Assembly (NCBI GenBank): GCA_022385755.1
Contig: MU278355.1
Coordinates: 376,974-440,973, forward strand
Reading direction: 5' to 3'
DNA from: Trametopsis cervina
Lineage: Eukaryota > Basidiomycota > Agaricomycetes > Polyporales > Irpicaceae
Length of the DNA: 64,000 nt
Shown here piece by piece: positions 48,401 to 58,743 of this stretch. How positions within the stretch are numbered: position 1 is the first letter of the stretch; each line of letters begins with the position of its first letter. The notes below the pieces were generated by a model that did no database searches, was not told the DNA's origin, and saw only the letters and a list, made by a program, of their open reading frames with translations. Both the position numbers and the translations under genes were made by a program.

Positions 48401-48743
48401 CAGTACATTTGACATCGAGGATGTTGATGCCATCGAGGAGGTGGTCTTCTCGCCCGACAATTATTACCTCGTGGCGACCTGTGGCGACGGCAGCATAGCG
48501 ATTTGTTCCACTGAGCCCGACGAGGACGAGGCTGGGGCGAAGCTGGACGCAGTGGATGGCTGGATTAGGGACAACGACGGTGGACTCCTTCTTTGGGTTC
48601 CGGTTCAGTACAGACAGAGTCTCCGACAATACGGGCTGTTGCGGATTGCCAAAGATGGGAAGAGGGTGACGAAGCCGACGGTTCACTGGAAGCTCTTGCG
48701 AGCGGTTCAGAAAGACTGGAGGTGCATGCTCCGTCTCGATTGA
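45477..48743 (+). pseudogene. C2/NACHT/WD40 NLR-like protein, apparently inactivated
   Basis: The family comprises STAND NTPases with a WD40 sensor, of the kind linked in fungi to non-self recognition (for example HET-E). In order: exon 1 MSTRLLIAGRG joins SKVRVVAEVLPGIPQPLTYLTA. A C2-like region follows (LKCKLQLEVSIDDKKLAPHTF; VSIVLSEVHTLRTWRDQPVIEL; HVSITLTFSVC), then a helical linker and a P-loop FWLHGLAGSGKST near 46990-47025. WD40 blades start near 47290 and continue to about 48560. Defects: after the P-loop region only about 80 residues remain before the WD40 part, so Walker B and the rest of NACHT are missing. A TAG at 47385-47387 replaces the expected Trp in a WD repeat (IRI-stop-DVQSG). 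The reading frame also appears to slip by one near 45713-45720. The 450 codons after the TAG stay open and well conserved, so the stop is probably recent. Confidence 0.8.
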
Positions 48744-49480
48744 AGACTCTAGACATCTACAGACAAATACTACTGTACTTACAACTGCAAGTTCAAGGTG
48801 AATTTGTGGCGAGAGTGCGGCGCGTCTGTATATTGATAGCGAGAACCTCACCGGTACTTGTCAAGTCAAAGATGGCGCGATTCCAGCACGTTCAGCGGTA
48901 AGCATGTTGAGGTCCCCGCATTCGCAATGAGCTGTAGAATACCGACAAAGACACTGACTCCTCGAGATTCTGGGCTGAGCTGTGTGGATCATTGCTTTGC
49001 GGTGCTCGCCGCGAACTTCCAGAAAACACGGCTGGAGGGCGGTACTGACATGTATCGGGTACTCTAAAGTTGTGGCAGCTATAGCGATACGATAACGCGA
49101 GTATGATACTCACAGCTTGAGGGGTCAGTTATCTGACTGAACTGCTCAATATAGGATGCCGCTTCCCAGTGCATCCACATCTGTATTCCATACAGCAACT
49201 GGCTTCCTTGATGACTACCCGGCAGCATCTGACACAGCCTCGATAACGTCGCAGTCACCCTACAGGCCGCTGAGGGGCCGCAGGTACTGGCGGCACTCAC
49301 CCAAATCAGGCCTACCGCTGGAAACTGGGGTAGGCACGCGACCCACGCGTCTGCTTGCGATGACCCGGTAGGAACAAACACCACCAAATAGCGCGGCTTA
49401 TCTGGTCGCGCTGCGGAGCGGTCCTCCTCTAACCAAGTCGTTCACCCTCCCGAACGACGACGACCACGACACTCTTCACC
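48744..49480. other. Intergenic region before the subtilase
   Basis: Short frames without motifs on both strands. The last 100 bases are the likely subtilase promoter and leader, with CGACGACGACCACGACACTC just before the ATG. No gene is supported. Confidence 0.5.
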
Positions 49481-51090
49481 ATGCGTTCTTACTCTCTCGT
49501 CGTGCTCGCTGTAGCACTTGGTGCATCAGCATCTCCTTTGTCTACGGACCCTCATGCGCTTCCGCGGATGGGGTCGCCGCTCGCGGTCGCACCACTCCTC
49601 GTCGCGGAGCACCCTCACGGGAGCGTCAACAACTCGTACATTGTGATGCTGAAGCCGCACGTTTCTCCTGCGCTCCTTACGAACCACATGAACTTTGTCT
49701 CGAGCGTCCACGCTCAGAGCCAGTACGCGGGTGATGACGCGGCAGGCCTCCGACACGTCTATGACTCACACGTCAAGGGCTACGCGGGTACTTTCTCGGA
49801 AAGCGTCGTCGAGGCTATCAGGCAGATGCCGGAGGTCGACTATGTCGAGCGCGACCAGATCGTGCGCACTCTGGAATTCGAGGTTCAGGGCGGCGTGTCG
49901 ACACAAGTTGGCGCTCCATGGGTAATTAGCTTTGTTTCACTGTTGATATAAGAGGCTGACGTTTATAACCTTCTAGGGCCTTGCTCGTGTCAGCCATAGG
50001 GGAAGGCTGTCTCTCGGCACTTTCACAAAGTACCTGTATGACAAGCAGGGTGGCGAGGGCGTTGACGTCTACGTCATCGACACTGGTATCAACGTTGACC
50101 ACGTCGAGTTCAAGGGACGTGCTAGCTGGGGCAAGACCGTTCCTACGAACGACGTTGACGAGGACAACAACGGTCACGGTACTCACTGCGCTGGCACCAT
50201 TGCTTCCGACAAGTACGGCGTTGCCAAGGCAGCCCACGTCATTGCTGTCAAGGTCCTCGGATCGAACGGAAGCGGAAGCATGAGCGACGTTGTTGCTGGT
50301 GTCCTCTTTGCATCTGACTCCGCTAAGGTCAAGGCTGAAGCTGCGAAGGCCGAATTCGCGCAGACAGGCAAGACCAAGCACAAGGGCTCCGTTGCGAACA
50401 TGAGCTTGGGCGGTGGCAAGTCTCGCGCTCTTGACCAGGCCGTCAACACTGCTGTAGAGGAAGGTCTGCACTTCGCTGTAGCAGCTGGCAACGACAACAG
50501 GGATGCGTGCAACTACTCCCCCGCTGCCGCAGAGAAGGCTGTCACTGTCGGTGCTTCCACTATCGGCGATGAACGTGCTTACTTCTCGAACTTCGGTGAA
50601 TGTGTTGACGTCTTTGCACCTGGTTAGTGTCAAGTTTCAAAATGTGAAAGTTCCTATTAATATTCGTTTAGGTCTGCAAATCAAGTCGACCTACATCGGC
50701 AGCAAGACCGCAACCACCACCATGTCGGGCACGTCCATGGCTTCGCCCCACACCGCCGGCATGTTGGCGTACCTCCTTTCGCTCTACCCGTCGGCTCAGT
50801 TCAACCCGATCGTCAAGCCTGACCTTGTCCCATCGTACTCCCTCCTCTCCGTTCCCAAGTCCTTCTCGAGCGTATACAGCTTGGCCCACGCCGCTCTCCC
50901 CAGCTGGATGACCACCTTCGTCCCGTCGCCGAGCTTCGTTGACCAGGTCGCCCCCACACCCGCGGGTCCCCAAACACTCACTCCCCAGCAGCTGAAGCAG
51001 GCGCTCCTTGACCTCGCAACTGCTGATGCCCTTACCGACTTGCCCGCTAAGACGGTCAACAAGTTGATCTTCAACAACGCAACGGCATAA
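49481..51090 (+). CDS. Secreted subtilisin-like serine protease (S8, proteinase K type)
   Basis: This is an extracellular or vacuolar endopeptidase made as a pre-pro-enzyme. The start at 49481 gives a signal peptide (SLVVLAVALGASA). An I9 inhibitor propeptide lies at about 52-129 (NSYIVMLKPHVSP ... AIRQMPEVDYVERDQIV). After a 50-base intron the catalytic domain starts at GLARVSHRGRL. The triad is complete: Asp in VYVIDTGIN (about 182), His in NGHGTHCAG (about 214) and Ser in SGTSMASPHTAG, with the oxyanion Asn in AVAAGNDN. A second intron lies near 50625-50672. Two features differ from typical proteinase K forms. A Lys/Ala-rich insertion (KVKAEAAKAEFAQTGKTKHKG) precedes the VANMSLGG strand. 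A long Pro/Ser/Val loop sits between AYLLSLYPS and LTPQQLKQALLDLA. The gene looks intact. Confidence 0.95.
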
Positions 51091-51376
51091 GTGTCTGTCA
51101 TACCGATGTGACAATCACATTCCCTGTCATCATCACCCTCATTACGTGGGCCCTCTTTTATTCATCCTCGCTGTACTATCACGCTCTATCCTTACTATCT
51201 GTTTATATCACATCGTCGTTTCTCAGTCGCAATTGCATATACATGTTTTGACGTATAAATTCGCGTGTCTCGCAATGATTGTCGTAGTGCATACACTGCT
51301 GGAACACATCGGTTCTAATGAGTACCACAATGTGATGAGGTTCGTTTGATACGCATACACATGTCCTAGACCTCTG

Positions 51377-53126
51377 TCACGTCGTCTTGCACGTCCCAAA
51401 CAACCCCGCAGAACTTCCCTCCAGCGCGACATTCTGGCATGTATACGACGCAGGCGCGTACTTGGACGGAGGACTGCCAACACCCACCGCGTAAGCACGA
51501 TACATCAGTTGCCAATATTCCAGAGAACAAACGTACGTGAGAGTGAGGTTGTTGACGTTGACATTCGAGCACCGCGCGCCTGGCGAGCATGCCAGACTCG
51601 CGACGACTGCCTTCTCGGAGCCGGAGGATGTACCGGAGATACTAGCGGAGAGGCAGGCACGATTCGTTAGCTATCACATTGTGGGATAGGGCGAGATGAT
51701 ACAATGCGTACTTGTTGAACCAGACGTCCTGGATGTACGTGTTCGAGGGGTACTTCTCGCAGTCGCTCGAGTCTGTCTCGTAGCACTACATATTTGACAC
51801 GTCAGAACTAGGTATGATACGGAGAGTTGAGGATATGACCCACCTGATCAATGACAATCGGGTTGTCCACATTCGTCTCCTGGAACAGCGAGAACGTGAC
51901 GTTCCGGACGATGCCCGCTCCTACGCCCTTCCCCGCCCACGCTTTGATGCGGGCGCCGTTCTGCGCGTTCGACATTTTGATTTGGCTAGGGGTCTGTTAG
52001 GCTTTTTGCATGAGGGGAAAGGAGGAGGGAACGAACGTGGCGGTGACGTTCTCGACGATATCGTATTCTCCTGCGTATTGACCGAGCGAGCCGACGGAGA
52101 TACCGCTACGGACCAAGGCAAAGTATGAGTATCGACGGAAGGGTAAGGGGAATGGGAGGCGTACTGAGAGCCGTTGCAGCTTAGGTTACTCACGAATATG
52201 TTCGTAGCATCTATAGTCCCAGTCAGATTCAGCTTGGTCGATGAACAGTGGACAAGAGAAGAAGAACCTACTCGGCTTGAAGCTAACACAATCATCCCCA
52301 TTGGTGATGTTAGAATTCTCGATTACGACGTTGTCGCTTCGGTATATATCCCACCCATCCGTGTTCTTCGCTGCGTTCTTAGATGTGGAGACCGCCGAGA
52401 TGCTGATGTTGCGGTAGGTCACATCGGTTCCCTCATTGACCTTGAGTATTCTGTTTAAGTCGAGCCCAAGTACCGAACGGTGAGGACAGGGCGTACCAAG
52501 TTGACCCACTCAGGTGAGTTGATCATACGTACGCTGTCGACTGTTACATTTGTGGCTTGGTAGATGGTCAATAGAATGGGACGGGCTAGACTGCTGTTCT
52601 TGGCACTGTCGGAATGTAAACTGTTTGAGCATCGTATGCGCAATATTCAGCCATTTAGACTCACAAAGCATCATACCACGCCTGCCCCTGGCCATCGAGT
52701 GTCCCTCCTCCATTGAGCAGAATATTCTTTCCACCCAATAACCAGAACGCCACCTGCGTCTGGAACGGGATGTAGAATGCGTTCCCCGTCCAGTACGGCA
52801 AGTTGGGGGCGAATTGGATAGTGCCTTCGACGAACTAGGTTTTGAACGTGTCGTCAGCTTCAAGGGCCTTGCAAGGAGAGAGGACACAGACTCACAAGGT
52901 TTTTGTTCTCTACACCTGTCATGTCCATTCGCGAGGCAATCTTGAGAGTGGTACCTGAGGGCACGACGATCTTGGAGCATGTTGCGTTTTTTACGGCGGA
53001 AACTAAGGCAGGACCATCGTCAGAACCATTAGCAGTCACAGTGCATGTCCCGGAAGGAGAGCTTGCGAATGCAGAAGCGAGGGTATGAGCTGCCAAGGCA
53101 GATACTATGAGGAAGTGAGCTAACAT
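51377..53126 (-). CDS. Exo-polygalacturonase (GH28)
   Basis: This secreted enzyme releases galacturonic acid from the ends of pectin chains. The start at 53126 gives the signal peptide [19 protein letters not shown]. The parallel beta-helix is spread over about nine exons: [54 protein letters not shown], and [19 protein letters not shown]. The catalytic set is then complete: [13 protein letters not shown] (Asp), [10 protein letters not shown] (Asp-Asp), [12 protein letters not shown] formed across an intron (His), and [10 protein letters not shown] (RIK). A Cys-rich end follows ([32 protein letters not shown], stop at 51377). The [10 protein letters not shown] and GSLGQY features fit exo- rather than endo-acting forms. 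Several internal exon borders are approximate. It is convergent with the subtilase gene. Confidence 0.92.
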
Positions 53127-54584
53127 TGCGGCGTTCGCGTAAATCGCAATGTAGGCCCTAAGGACATTCCTTAGATATAGCTGCTCAGATTGCTACATCC
53201 ATGCGGCCCGTGGGTCTTCTATGACATCGCACGGCCCGCCAATGGCTGAGCTAAGTTAAGGTATGACAATGAGCATTGGCTGCTGTCAACAGGATGTACT
53301 GGAAGGCCAGTCAGATGGACTCGGAGACTTCACGAGGTTGTACATGACCACTCACCTGGCACCAAAGCACTAATGTTCGGAGAATATATATGAAGAAGAG
53401 TGTAACCTTGTCCGACAAAGTCGGCCGCCGGCTGTATAGCAATGTATGTGTGTACTCCGGCACGTGGTAGGGCGCATTTCAAATCACCGAGCAGGAAGGG
53501 AAGGTGTTCGTAGATGCAATGCAGAACAGCAAAATCTTCATGCGATTTTCATAAAGTATAATCAAACAACTGTCGAGAGGTATTCATCCGCAACGACCAG
53601 CATCTATTCGTGACTTAGCATGCGGATACAGTACAGGTGCTGTGAAACAAGAACTACGTACTACTTTCCAACCATTCGGCATATCTTTCGTTGCGCGCCA
53701 GAGGAGTCCAGCGCATTAGCATATGGCAAACCTTGAATACATTATGGGCAGGTGTTAGGCTTGTTCGGAGGTTGTAGAAGGGTTCTTCAAGCCAAAATGG
53801 GCGAAACGACGTCGTGTTGTGGAAGATAGTACAGCAAATTTGTCCCATCCCAATCGTGCCGGCTGCCACATTGAACTGTATATGAATGTCGCCGTTGCAC
53901 GATCTGCATTGTGTCTATTAGCATGAATACCAGTACTGACTCCCGGTGCTCTCAGCCATCCAACAACAACAAACTCGCACTCACGACACATATCAACATT
54001 TAACATCGCCCCTCCGTACTTCTTACCGGCCTTCCCTTAGCAGACCATCCCCGAAAGGTTCCAAGAGGGGGACCGTGCTCAGCTCGAGCAGGTCGCGAAG
54101 GGCATTGTTTCCGGCGGGATACAACTTCCAACTCGTCTGTCCACCCAGAGCGGAACGAGCTCGTGTCCGCTGTCACCGACGCGCTCTCCAGTCACGAGTG
54201 AGAGGTTGTGGTCATAGGGCTTACACCGTCCTTTGAGAGGGTTGCACCGTTGTAGGGCGAGTGACACCGGTCCTAGCTGCGTCTGTTCTGCTCCTCATAA
54301 CTCTACAGTCTGTCTTCAAGAATCAGCGGCGGTTGTAGCCTGGTTCGAACAGCAGAAAAAGGGGAGATATGAACGTATTCAATCGAATTAGAATCTAAAC
54401 ATGATCGCAGTCGTGTACTGGCAGCGTAGAAATAAGCAGCAGATATGTACGGTATCTGGGATGAAGGTCGGGATGAAAGGGAATTTGATGCGCCACCATG
54501 AAACGCGTCTAGAATATATTCGCTGTAACGCTTCCGAGTCCTGCGACCTCGACCAGCAAGCAATCACTGGCACATTTGGAGGTT
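53127..54584. other. Intergenic region between GH28 and TMEM223-like genes
   Basis: Apart from the doubtful frame at 53654-53869, I see no gene. The left end holds the GH28 promoter. Frames at 53.9-54.5 kb are short and lie on both strands. Confidence 0.45.
53654..53869 (-). CDS. Possible gene fragment, unknown
   Basis: This frame of 71 codons (GTIGMGQICCTIFHNTTSF ... PLARNERYAEWLESST) has balanced amino-acid use and aromatic/charged patterning more like real protein than its surroundings. The frame extends a few codons further upstream as IQFNVAAG before likely splice signals. No family is recognised and no complete gene model can be built. It may be an exon remnant or a chance frame. Confidence 0.2.
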   Translation of the reverse strand: MAAGTIGMGQICCTIFHNTTSFRPFWLEEPFYNLRTSLTPAHNVFKVCHMLMRWTPLARNERYAEWLESST

Positions 54585-55544
54585 ATGCAAACAGCCATCC
54601 GCAGGCTGCGCCAGTTCCAACTAGCCCTTTCCCGACGACATGAGTCTCTTCAGCTCCAGGGCATCACACACTCGCTAGACGCGTACAAACCTCTGTATGA
54701 ACGCACGCCACCGTGGTCTGCACGATGGACGTACCCTATTATATTCGCGCAAATAGGCGTGAGGTGTGTCTTAGTACGATGCGCTGGCATGAAGAGAGCT
54801 GACCATAGATACAATTGTTATAGCTGCGCGTTGACGGAGCTCATAATGAACCACTGGACCGAGCTCAAAACGCCGGACTCTCCAAAACTTGTTGGCAGCA
54901 TTGGTGAACAGGCCGCAGACGGTGAAGTCGCCCCTCCACCGGAGTACGTCCTCCGTCCGATCTGGCAACGTGCACCCGCTGTGCTTGGCCAGTTCTGTGT
55001 GAGCGCGTTCATATGCATCCTCCTCCTCAACTCGCGCGCAGGCATCGTCCGCCGCCTCTACCTCCTCCCCTCCTCCGCCCTCACGCCAACCCCTCTCACG
55101 CCGCCTCTCTCCACCCTCCAAATTATTCAAGCATCCCCATCCTTGTCTTCTCCCAAGCACAAGTCCAAACATGCTCGTGCTACTCAGGACGTAGAAGACC
55201 CTGAAGTTAAGACGCAGCTGTGGATAACCCATAAAGTAGATGAGAAAAAGCTGCTCGTAGTGCAAAATGTCTACCACTTCCGCGGTCAGGGCGTCATCCT
55301 ACCCTTCACTCACACCCGCCTCACGCAAGGGTATGACAACCGTCCCGGTTCGGAGGAACTCGCTCTCGAAGTCGGTGGACGGCGGACTAAGTTTTATTTG
55401 GGGCTCCCCGGTGCGACTGTGAACGGAGAAACATTTACAAAGGACGGCAAGAGCGACGTGTGGCGTACGAGGGAGGCCTTGTACCGCGTGTGGTACGGGA
55501 AGAACGCACAAAAGGAGATGAGCAAGTTCGGCTGGGTGAGTTAG
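54585..55544 (+). CDS. Probable mitochondrial membrane protein, TMEM223-like
   Basis: I place the start at the ATG of MQTAIRRLRQFQLALSRRHE, a basic amphipathic N-terminus suited to mitochondrial import. A first hydrophobic segment lies in YPIIFAQIGV, with an intron (donor GTGTGTC, acceptor TTATAG) joining it to SCALTELIMNHWTELK. A second segment follows (PAVLGQFCVSAFICILLLN), then a low-complexity Pro/Ser/Thr loop. The soluble end reads ILPFTHTRLTQG ... LALEVGGRRTKFYLGLPG and stops at 55544. This order of two membrane segments and a short beta-rich tail with a GRRxxFxL-like strand resembles TMEM223, an inner-membrane factor for cytochrome oxidase biogenesis. The match is from memory of the architecture and is tentative. 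An upstream coding exon cannot be excluded. Confidence 0.6.
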   Translation: MQTAIRRLRQFQLALSRRHESLQLQGITHSLDAYKPLYERTPPWSARWTYPIIFAQIGVRCVLVRCAGMKRADHRYNCYSCALTELIMNHWTELKTPDSPKLVGSIGEQAADGEVAPPPEYVLRPIWQRAPAVLGQFCVSAFICILLLNSRAGIVRRLYLLPSSALTPTPLTPPLSTLQIIQASPSLSSPKHKSKHARATQDVEDPEVKTQLWITHKVDEKKLLVVQNVYHFRGQGVILPFTHTRLTQGYDNRPGSEELALEVGGRRTKFYLGLPGATVNGETFTKDGKSDVWRTREALYRVWYGKNAQKEMSKFGWVS

Positions 55545-55698
55545 GGAGCAGGCTGACACGTAGGGATACATGGGTATAGGCTGAATTAGATCGACCGGGT
55601 AACAACCTGCGTACATTACTGCAACATATACTTATCTAATAATACACTTACTCCTAGCAACTCTACAGCCCAACTCCCTTTTTCAACCATCACAGACC

Positions 55699-57405
55699 TC
55701 ATAGATACAATGTCGCAGGCGCGTTTCTCGTCCTCACAACCACGCTGCCCTCTGAGTTACTCGACGGTATCGCCTCAACATGCTCACCGAGCCACTGCAC
55801 TGACCCCTTCACATGCGACACCGATCCGCTTTCCTGGTGTGTCCGCCTGCGTCCTCGCCCGGTCGGGTCCGTCGCGGGAGCGTGTCGAACGATCGCCTTC
55901 GCTCCTGAGGTGCGCACGTCGAACGTCCCCTCGAACGCGTTTGTTACGCGTACTTCGGCCGGAGTGTTCGACGTCTCTGCGGTCAGCATCAAGCGCGCGT
56001 CCGCCGCGAGCGAAGGCACGTCCAACGCGATGCGGCCATTGGACGTTGTCGTGGTGACCGTGAAGGCGTAGCCTGAGGGAAGGTTCACGGTTGAGTTTAT
56101 ATACCTGCGGAAAAGGGAAGAAAGGCAGTGCTTGTGAGCGATGATCTGTAACCAAACGATAAGATGTACTCACGCATTGGAAGACGTAAGATGAACATTG
56201 CTCGGGACGTCCGCGTTGTGATTGTACATGGTGACGTCGGCCTCAATGTCCGCATTGGAAGTTTTCAGAGTCAACTCCCCATGCGACTCAAACTGCCCAC
56301 GAATGTGTGCGTTCGATGTGTTAAACACGCCTTGTGTCGCGTTCACAGACTATATCACGCAGTAAGCGAGAAAAACTAGCGCTGATGTGGATGGCGACGT
56401 ACCCGGGCATATATGTGGCTATTCGAGCCATAGAGTGATAGCCTGTCGAAGTTGACATGGCCCAAAAGGTCTCCAACGTGATGCGAGAAGTTTGGCAAGT
56501 GTGTTTCGAAGGATGGGATGTGCAGCGGGTGACTATCTGGTACTTTGGGCAAGCGAATCGTGACATCGAACTCAAACCGCGGACGTGCAGCCCGTGAACT
56601 CCATTGCGTCGGAGTCTGCAAACGATAATGAGTGTCCGCAGTCACTGATATGACGTTGTCATTTCAGCCAAATGAGCACTCACAAAGATGCCCACTCCTC
56701 TGTGTCCCGTCTTCTTCTCCAGAATGCACACCGCAAACACGTCGAGATAAAGATAGGTCATGTGTTTCGCGACGACGTCAATATGAACCTTGTCGGTATC
56801 ATGTAGCCTCTCGTCCTGGATGATAGAAACGTCTCCTGATGTGGATAGACCGCGTGCAAACACGGACAACTCGTCGGCCGTACGGGGAAGCGCTATTGTT
56901 GTTGTATACCCGTCGTCTTGTTTGTCCCATCCCATCGGACCTTTGAAGCACAGCAGTACTTTGCCATCCCCGGGTTGTGGCCAGGCGGTCGCTGCATCTC
57001 GGGATGTCTGTAAACACATAGGAGTTAGCTTCCAATGATAAAAGAGCAACTATCTCGCCCGAGAATACGAAGCATGGGGATGTGCACCTTAGGTAACCAA
57101 CTCACCCATGATATCCTGTGGGCGTGCCTGCCTACTTCTGCAATGCTCCCCGTAACGGCAGCGAATAATCCCCATATGACTATCGCAACGACGAATGCCT
57201 TGAAGAAGCGTTTGCCTGCGGCTTCGGTGTGCGCAACAGGTTCTAAAGGGGCATACAAGGGCTGCGTAGAAGCTGTGCCTGCTTGATATGAGTCGTATCC
57301 GGGGTATGCAGGCGGAGGAGCCCCCGCTGTGGACGGCTGTCCTACGAGCTCTTCCGCTCTCGTTTGTGCCTTGGGCGAATCAGGCGTATCCTCTGGTATT
57401 ATCAT
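55699..57405 (-). CDS. Membrane-anchored protein with a beta-rich, adhesin-like ectodomain
   Basis: The function is unknown. The start at 57405 gives a Pro/Tyr/Ala-rich cytosolic head of about 68 residues (GAPPPAYPGYDSYQAGTAS), then one membrane segment in FFKAFVVAIVIWGLFAAVTGSI. After introns near 57.0-57.1 kb and 56.6-56.7 kb the external part shows repeated short beta strands rich in Asn/Ser/Thr (RLPKVPDSHPLHIPSF; ANIRGQFESHGELTLKTSNA-like turns; INSTVNLPSGYAFTVTTTTSNGRIALDVPSL; AEVRVTNAFEGTFDVRTSGAK). The stop is at 55699. Such a ladder resembles the DUF4097-like putative adhesin fold found in basidiomycete membrane proteins. This is an architectural guess. The reading frame is well preserved over about 500 residues. 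Confidence 0.75.
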
Positions 57406-57827
57406 GATGGGGGGATGGCAGCAGCTGTTCCTTGACTGGTATGACTATATGAGATCTATGTTTGTTGTGCGGCTCCGCGTTCTTGCCCAGGGCTTCACGT
57501 GCGCTATAGCTGCGGTTTGCTGCGCCTCTGTCGTCTGAGCGTCCTAGGGCCAAGTTGATGTGAACAAAAATCGATTAGACTGTTCTACTCCATGTGCAGT
57601 GTGCGTAGAGCCCTCCGCAGTAGAATCCTGGGAGTAGCTGGGAGCTGGGTAGTGAGCGAGAGCTGTGGTAGAGATCTAGGAAAGTTTGCAATATTGTCCT
57701 ACTCAGTCGGGATGTCGCATGTGAGCGCTTAATAATATCGTCACGCGCGATGCCTCCTAGATGCCTTGCTACTTACGCTCTTGTACACATACTCATCTAA
57801 CGACTCTTGTACATAGCGTACAGGAAA
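57406..57827. other. Divergent promoter region between the adhesin-like gene and LSM4
   Basis: About 420 bases without a gene, between two divergent starts, presumably holding both promoters. No clear TATA element or repeat is visible. Confidence 0.55.
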
Positions 57828-58536
57828 ATGGTATGTTGGCAAATTCTTGGAGAAGGCTACAAAATACTGACTCGTGGAATTGCGCTAGCTCCCTCTCTCC
57901 CTCCTCAATGCCGCGCAGAACAAACCAATGGTGCGCTGAACACACTCTTCCAAAGAGCAGCTTGTATAACTGATCACAGCATCCTCTCGTCTCATAACAG
58001 TTAGTTGAGCTCAAGAATGGCGAGACGTTCAACGGTCATCTCGTTAACTGCGACAACTTCATGAACATCACTCTGCGCGAGGTGTACCAGACGTCCGCGG
58101 AGGGCGACCGGTTCTGGAAACTGAAGGAGTGTTATATTCGCGGCAGTACTGTACGTCGCGATGCATCTGTCACGAACAACCAACTCATGAGCGAGTATGT
58201 CCGCAACTTCCGCAGATCAAATATTTGCGAGTGCCGGACACGCTCCTGGACGCTGTCAAGGACGAACAACATAGGGCACGAGAAGCAGGCAGGAGTGCAC
58301 GCGGTGCACACGTTAACGGTCCGGGCGGAAGAGGAGGTACGTTCTTATTGTGTATTTCGTTACTAGTTGTTGACTAGACAATCTTCTGCTTGGCAGGGAG
58401 AGGTATGCCCGGGCAACGAGGTGCGTTGTGTTATTATACTATGTTCTATTTAGCTCTAACTTCTCTTCAACAAGGCGGACGTGGTGCTGTTCGAGGCCCT
58501 ATGCGAGGAGGAAGGGGCCGAGGCCGAGGAATGTAG
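57828..58536 (+). CDS. LSM4: U6 snRNA-associated Sm-like protein LSm4
   Basis: This is a subunit of the LSm2-8 ring that binds U6 snRNA in the spliceosome and of the LSm1-7 ring in mRNA decay. Six exons (57828-57830, 57889-57930, 58001-58150, 58216-58336, 58397-58420, 58475-58536) join exactly in phase to 133 residues. The first coding exon is the ATG alone. The second gives [14 protein letters not shown], the canonical LSm4 start. Sm motif 1 is [20 protein letters not shown] with MNITLREV, and Sm motif 2 is [20 protein letters not shown]. An Arg-Gly-rich tail ([12 protein letters not shown] ... GGRGRGRGM) ends the protein. All positions expected for RNA binding are present. Identification is secure. 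Confidence 0.96.
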
Positions 58537-58743
58537 TCTTCCGCTGTACGTACAGCTGACAATATATTCCACATCGGGTAACGATATCTAAATCGCCGTG
58601 ACACAGCCCACTTGGTCAATTCGCACTTATTCAACGCTGTCGTGTTTTTCTCCCGTCATGCCACTTTACCAAATCTCTGCACGAGCTTAGCGGCGCATCA
58701 CATCGTCATATCCAAGTATTGTACGTCTTGTTACTATCATACG

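Noticed and set aside
54335..54360. GGTTCGAAC, resembling a tRNA T-loop (B box)
   Set aside because: No acceptor, D or anticodon stem can be formed around it on either strand.
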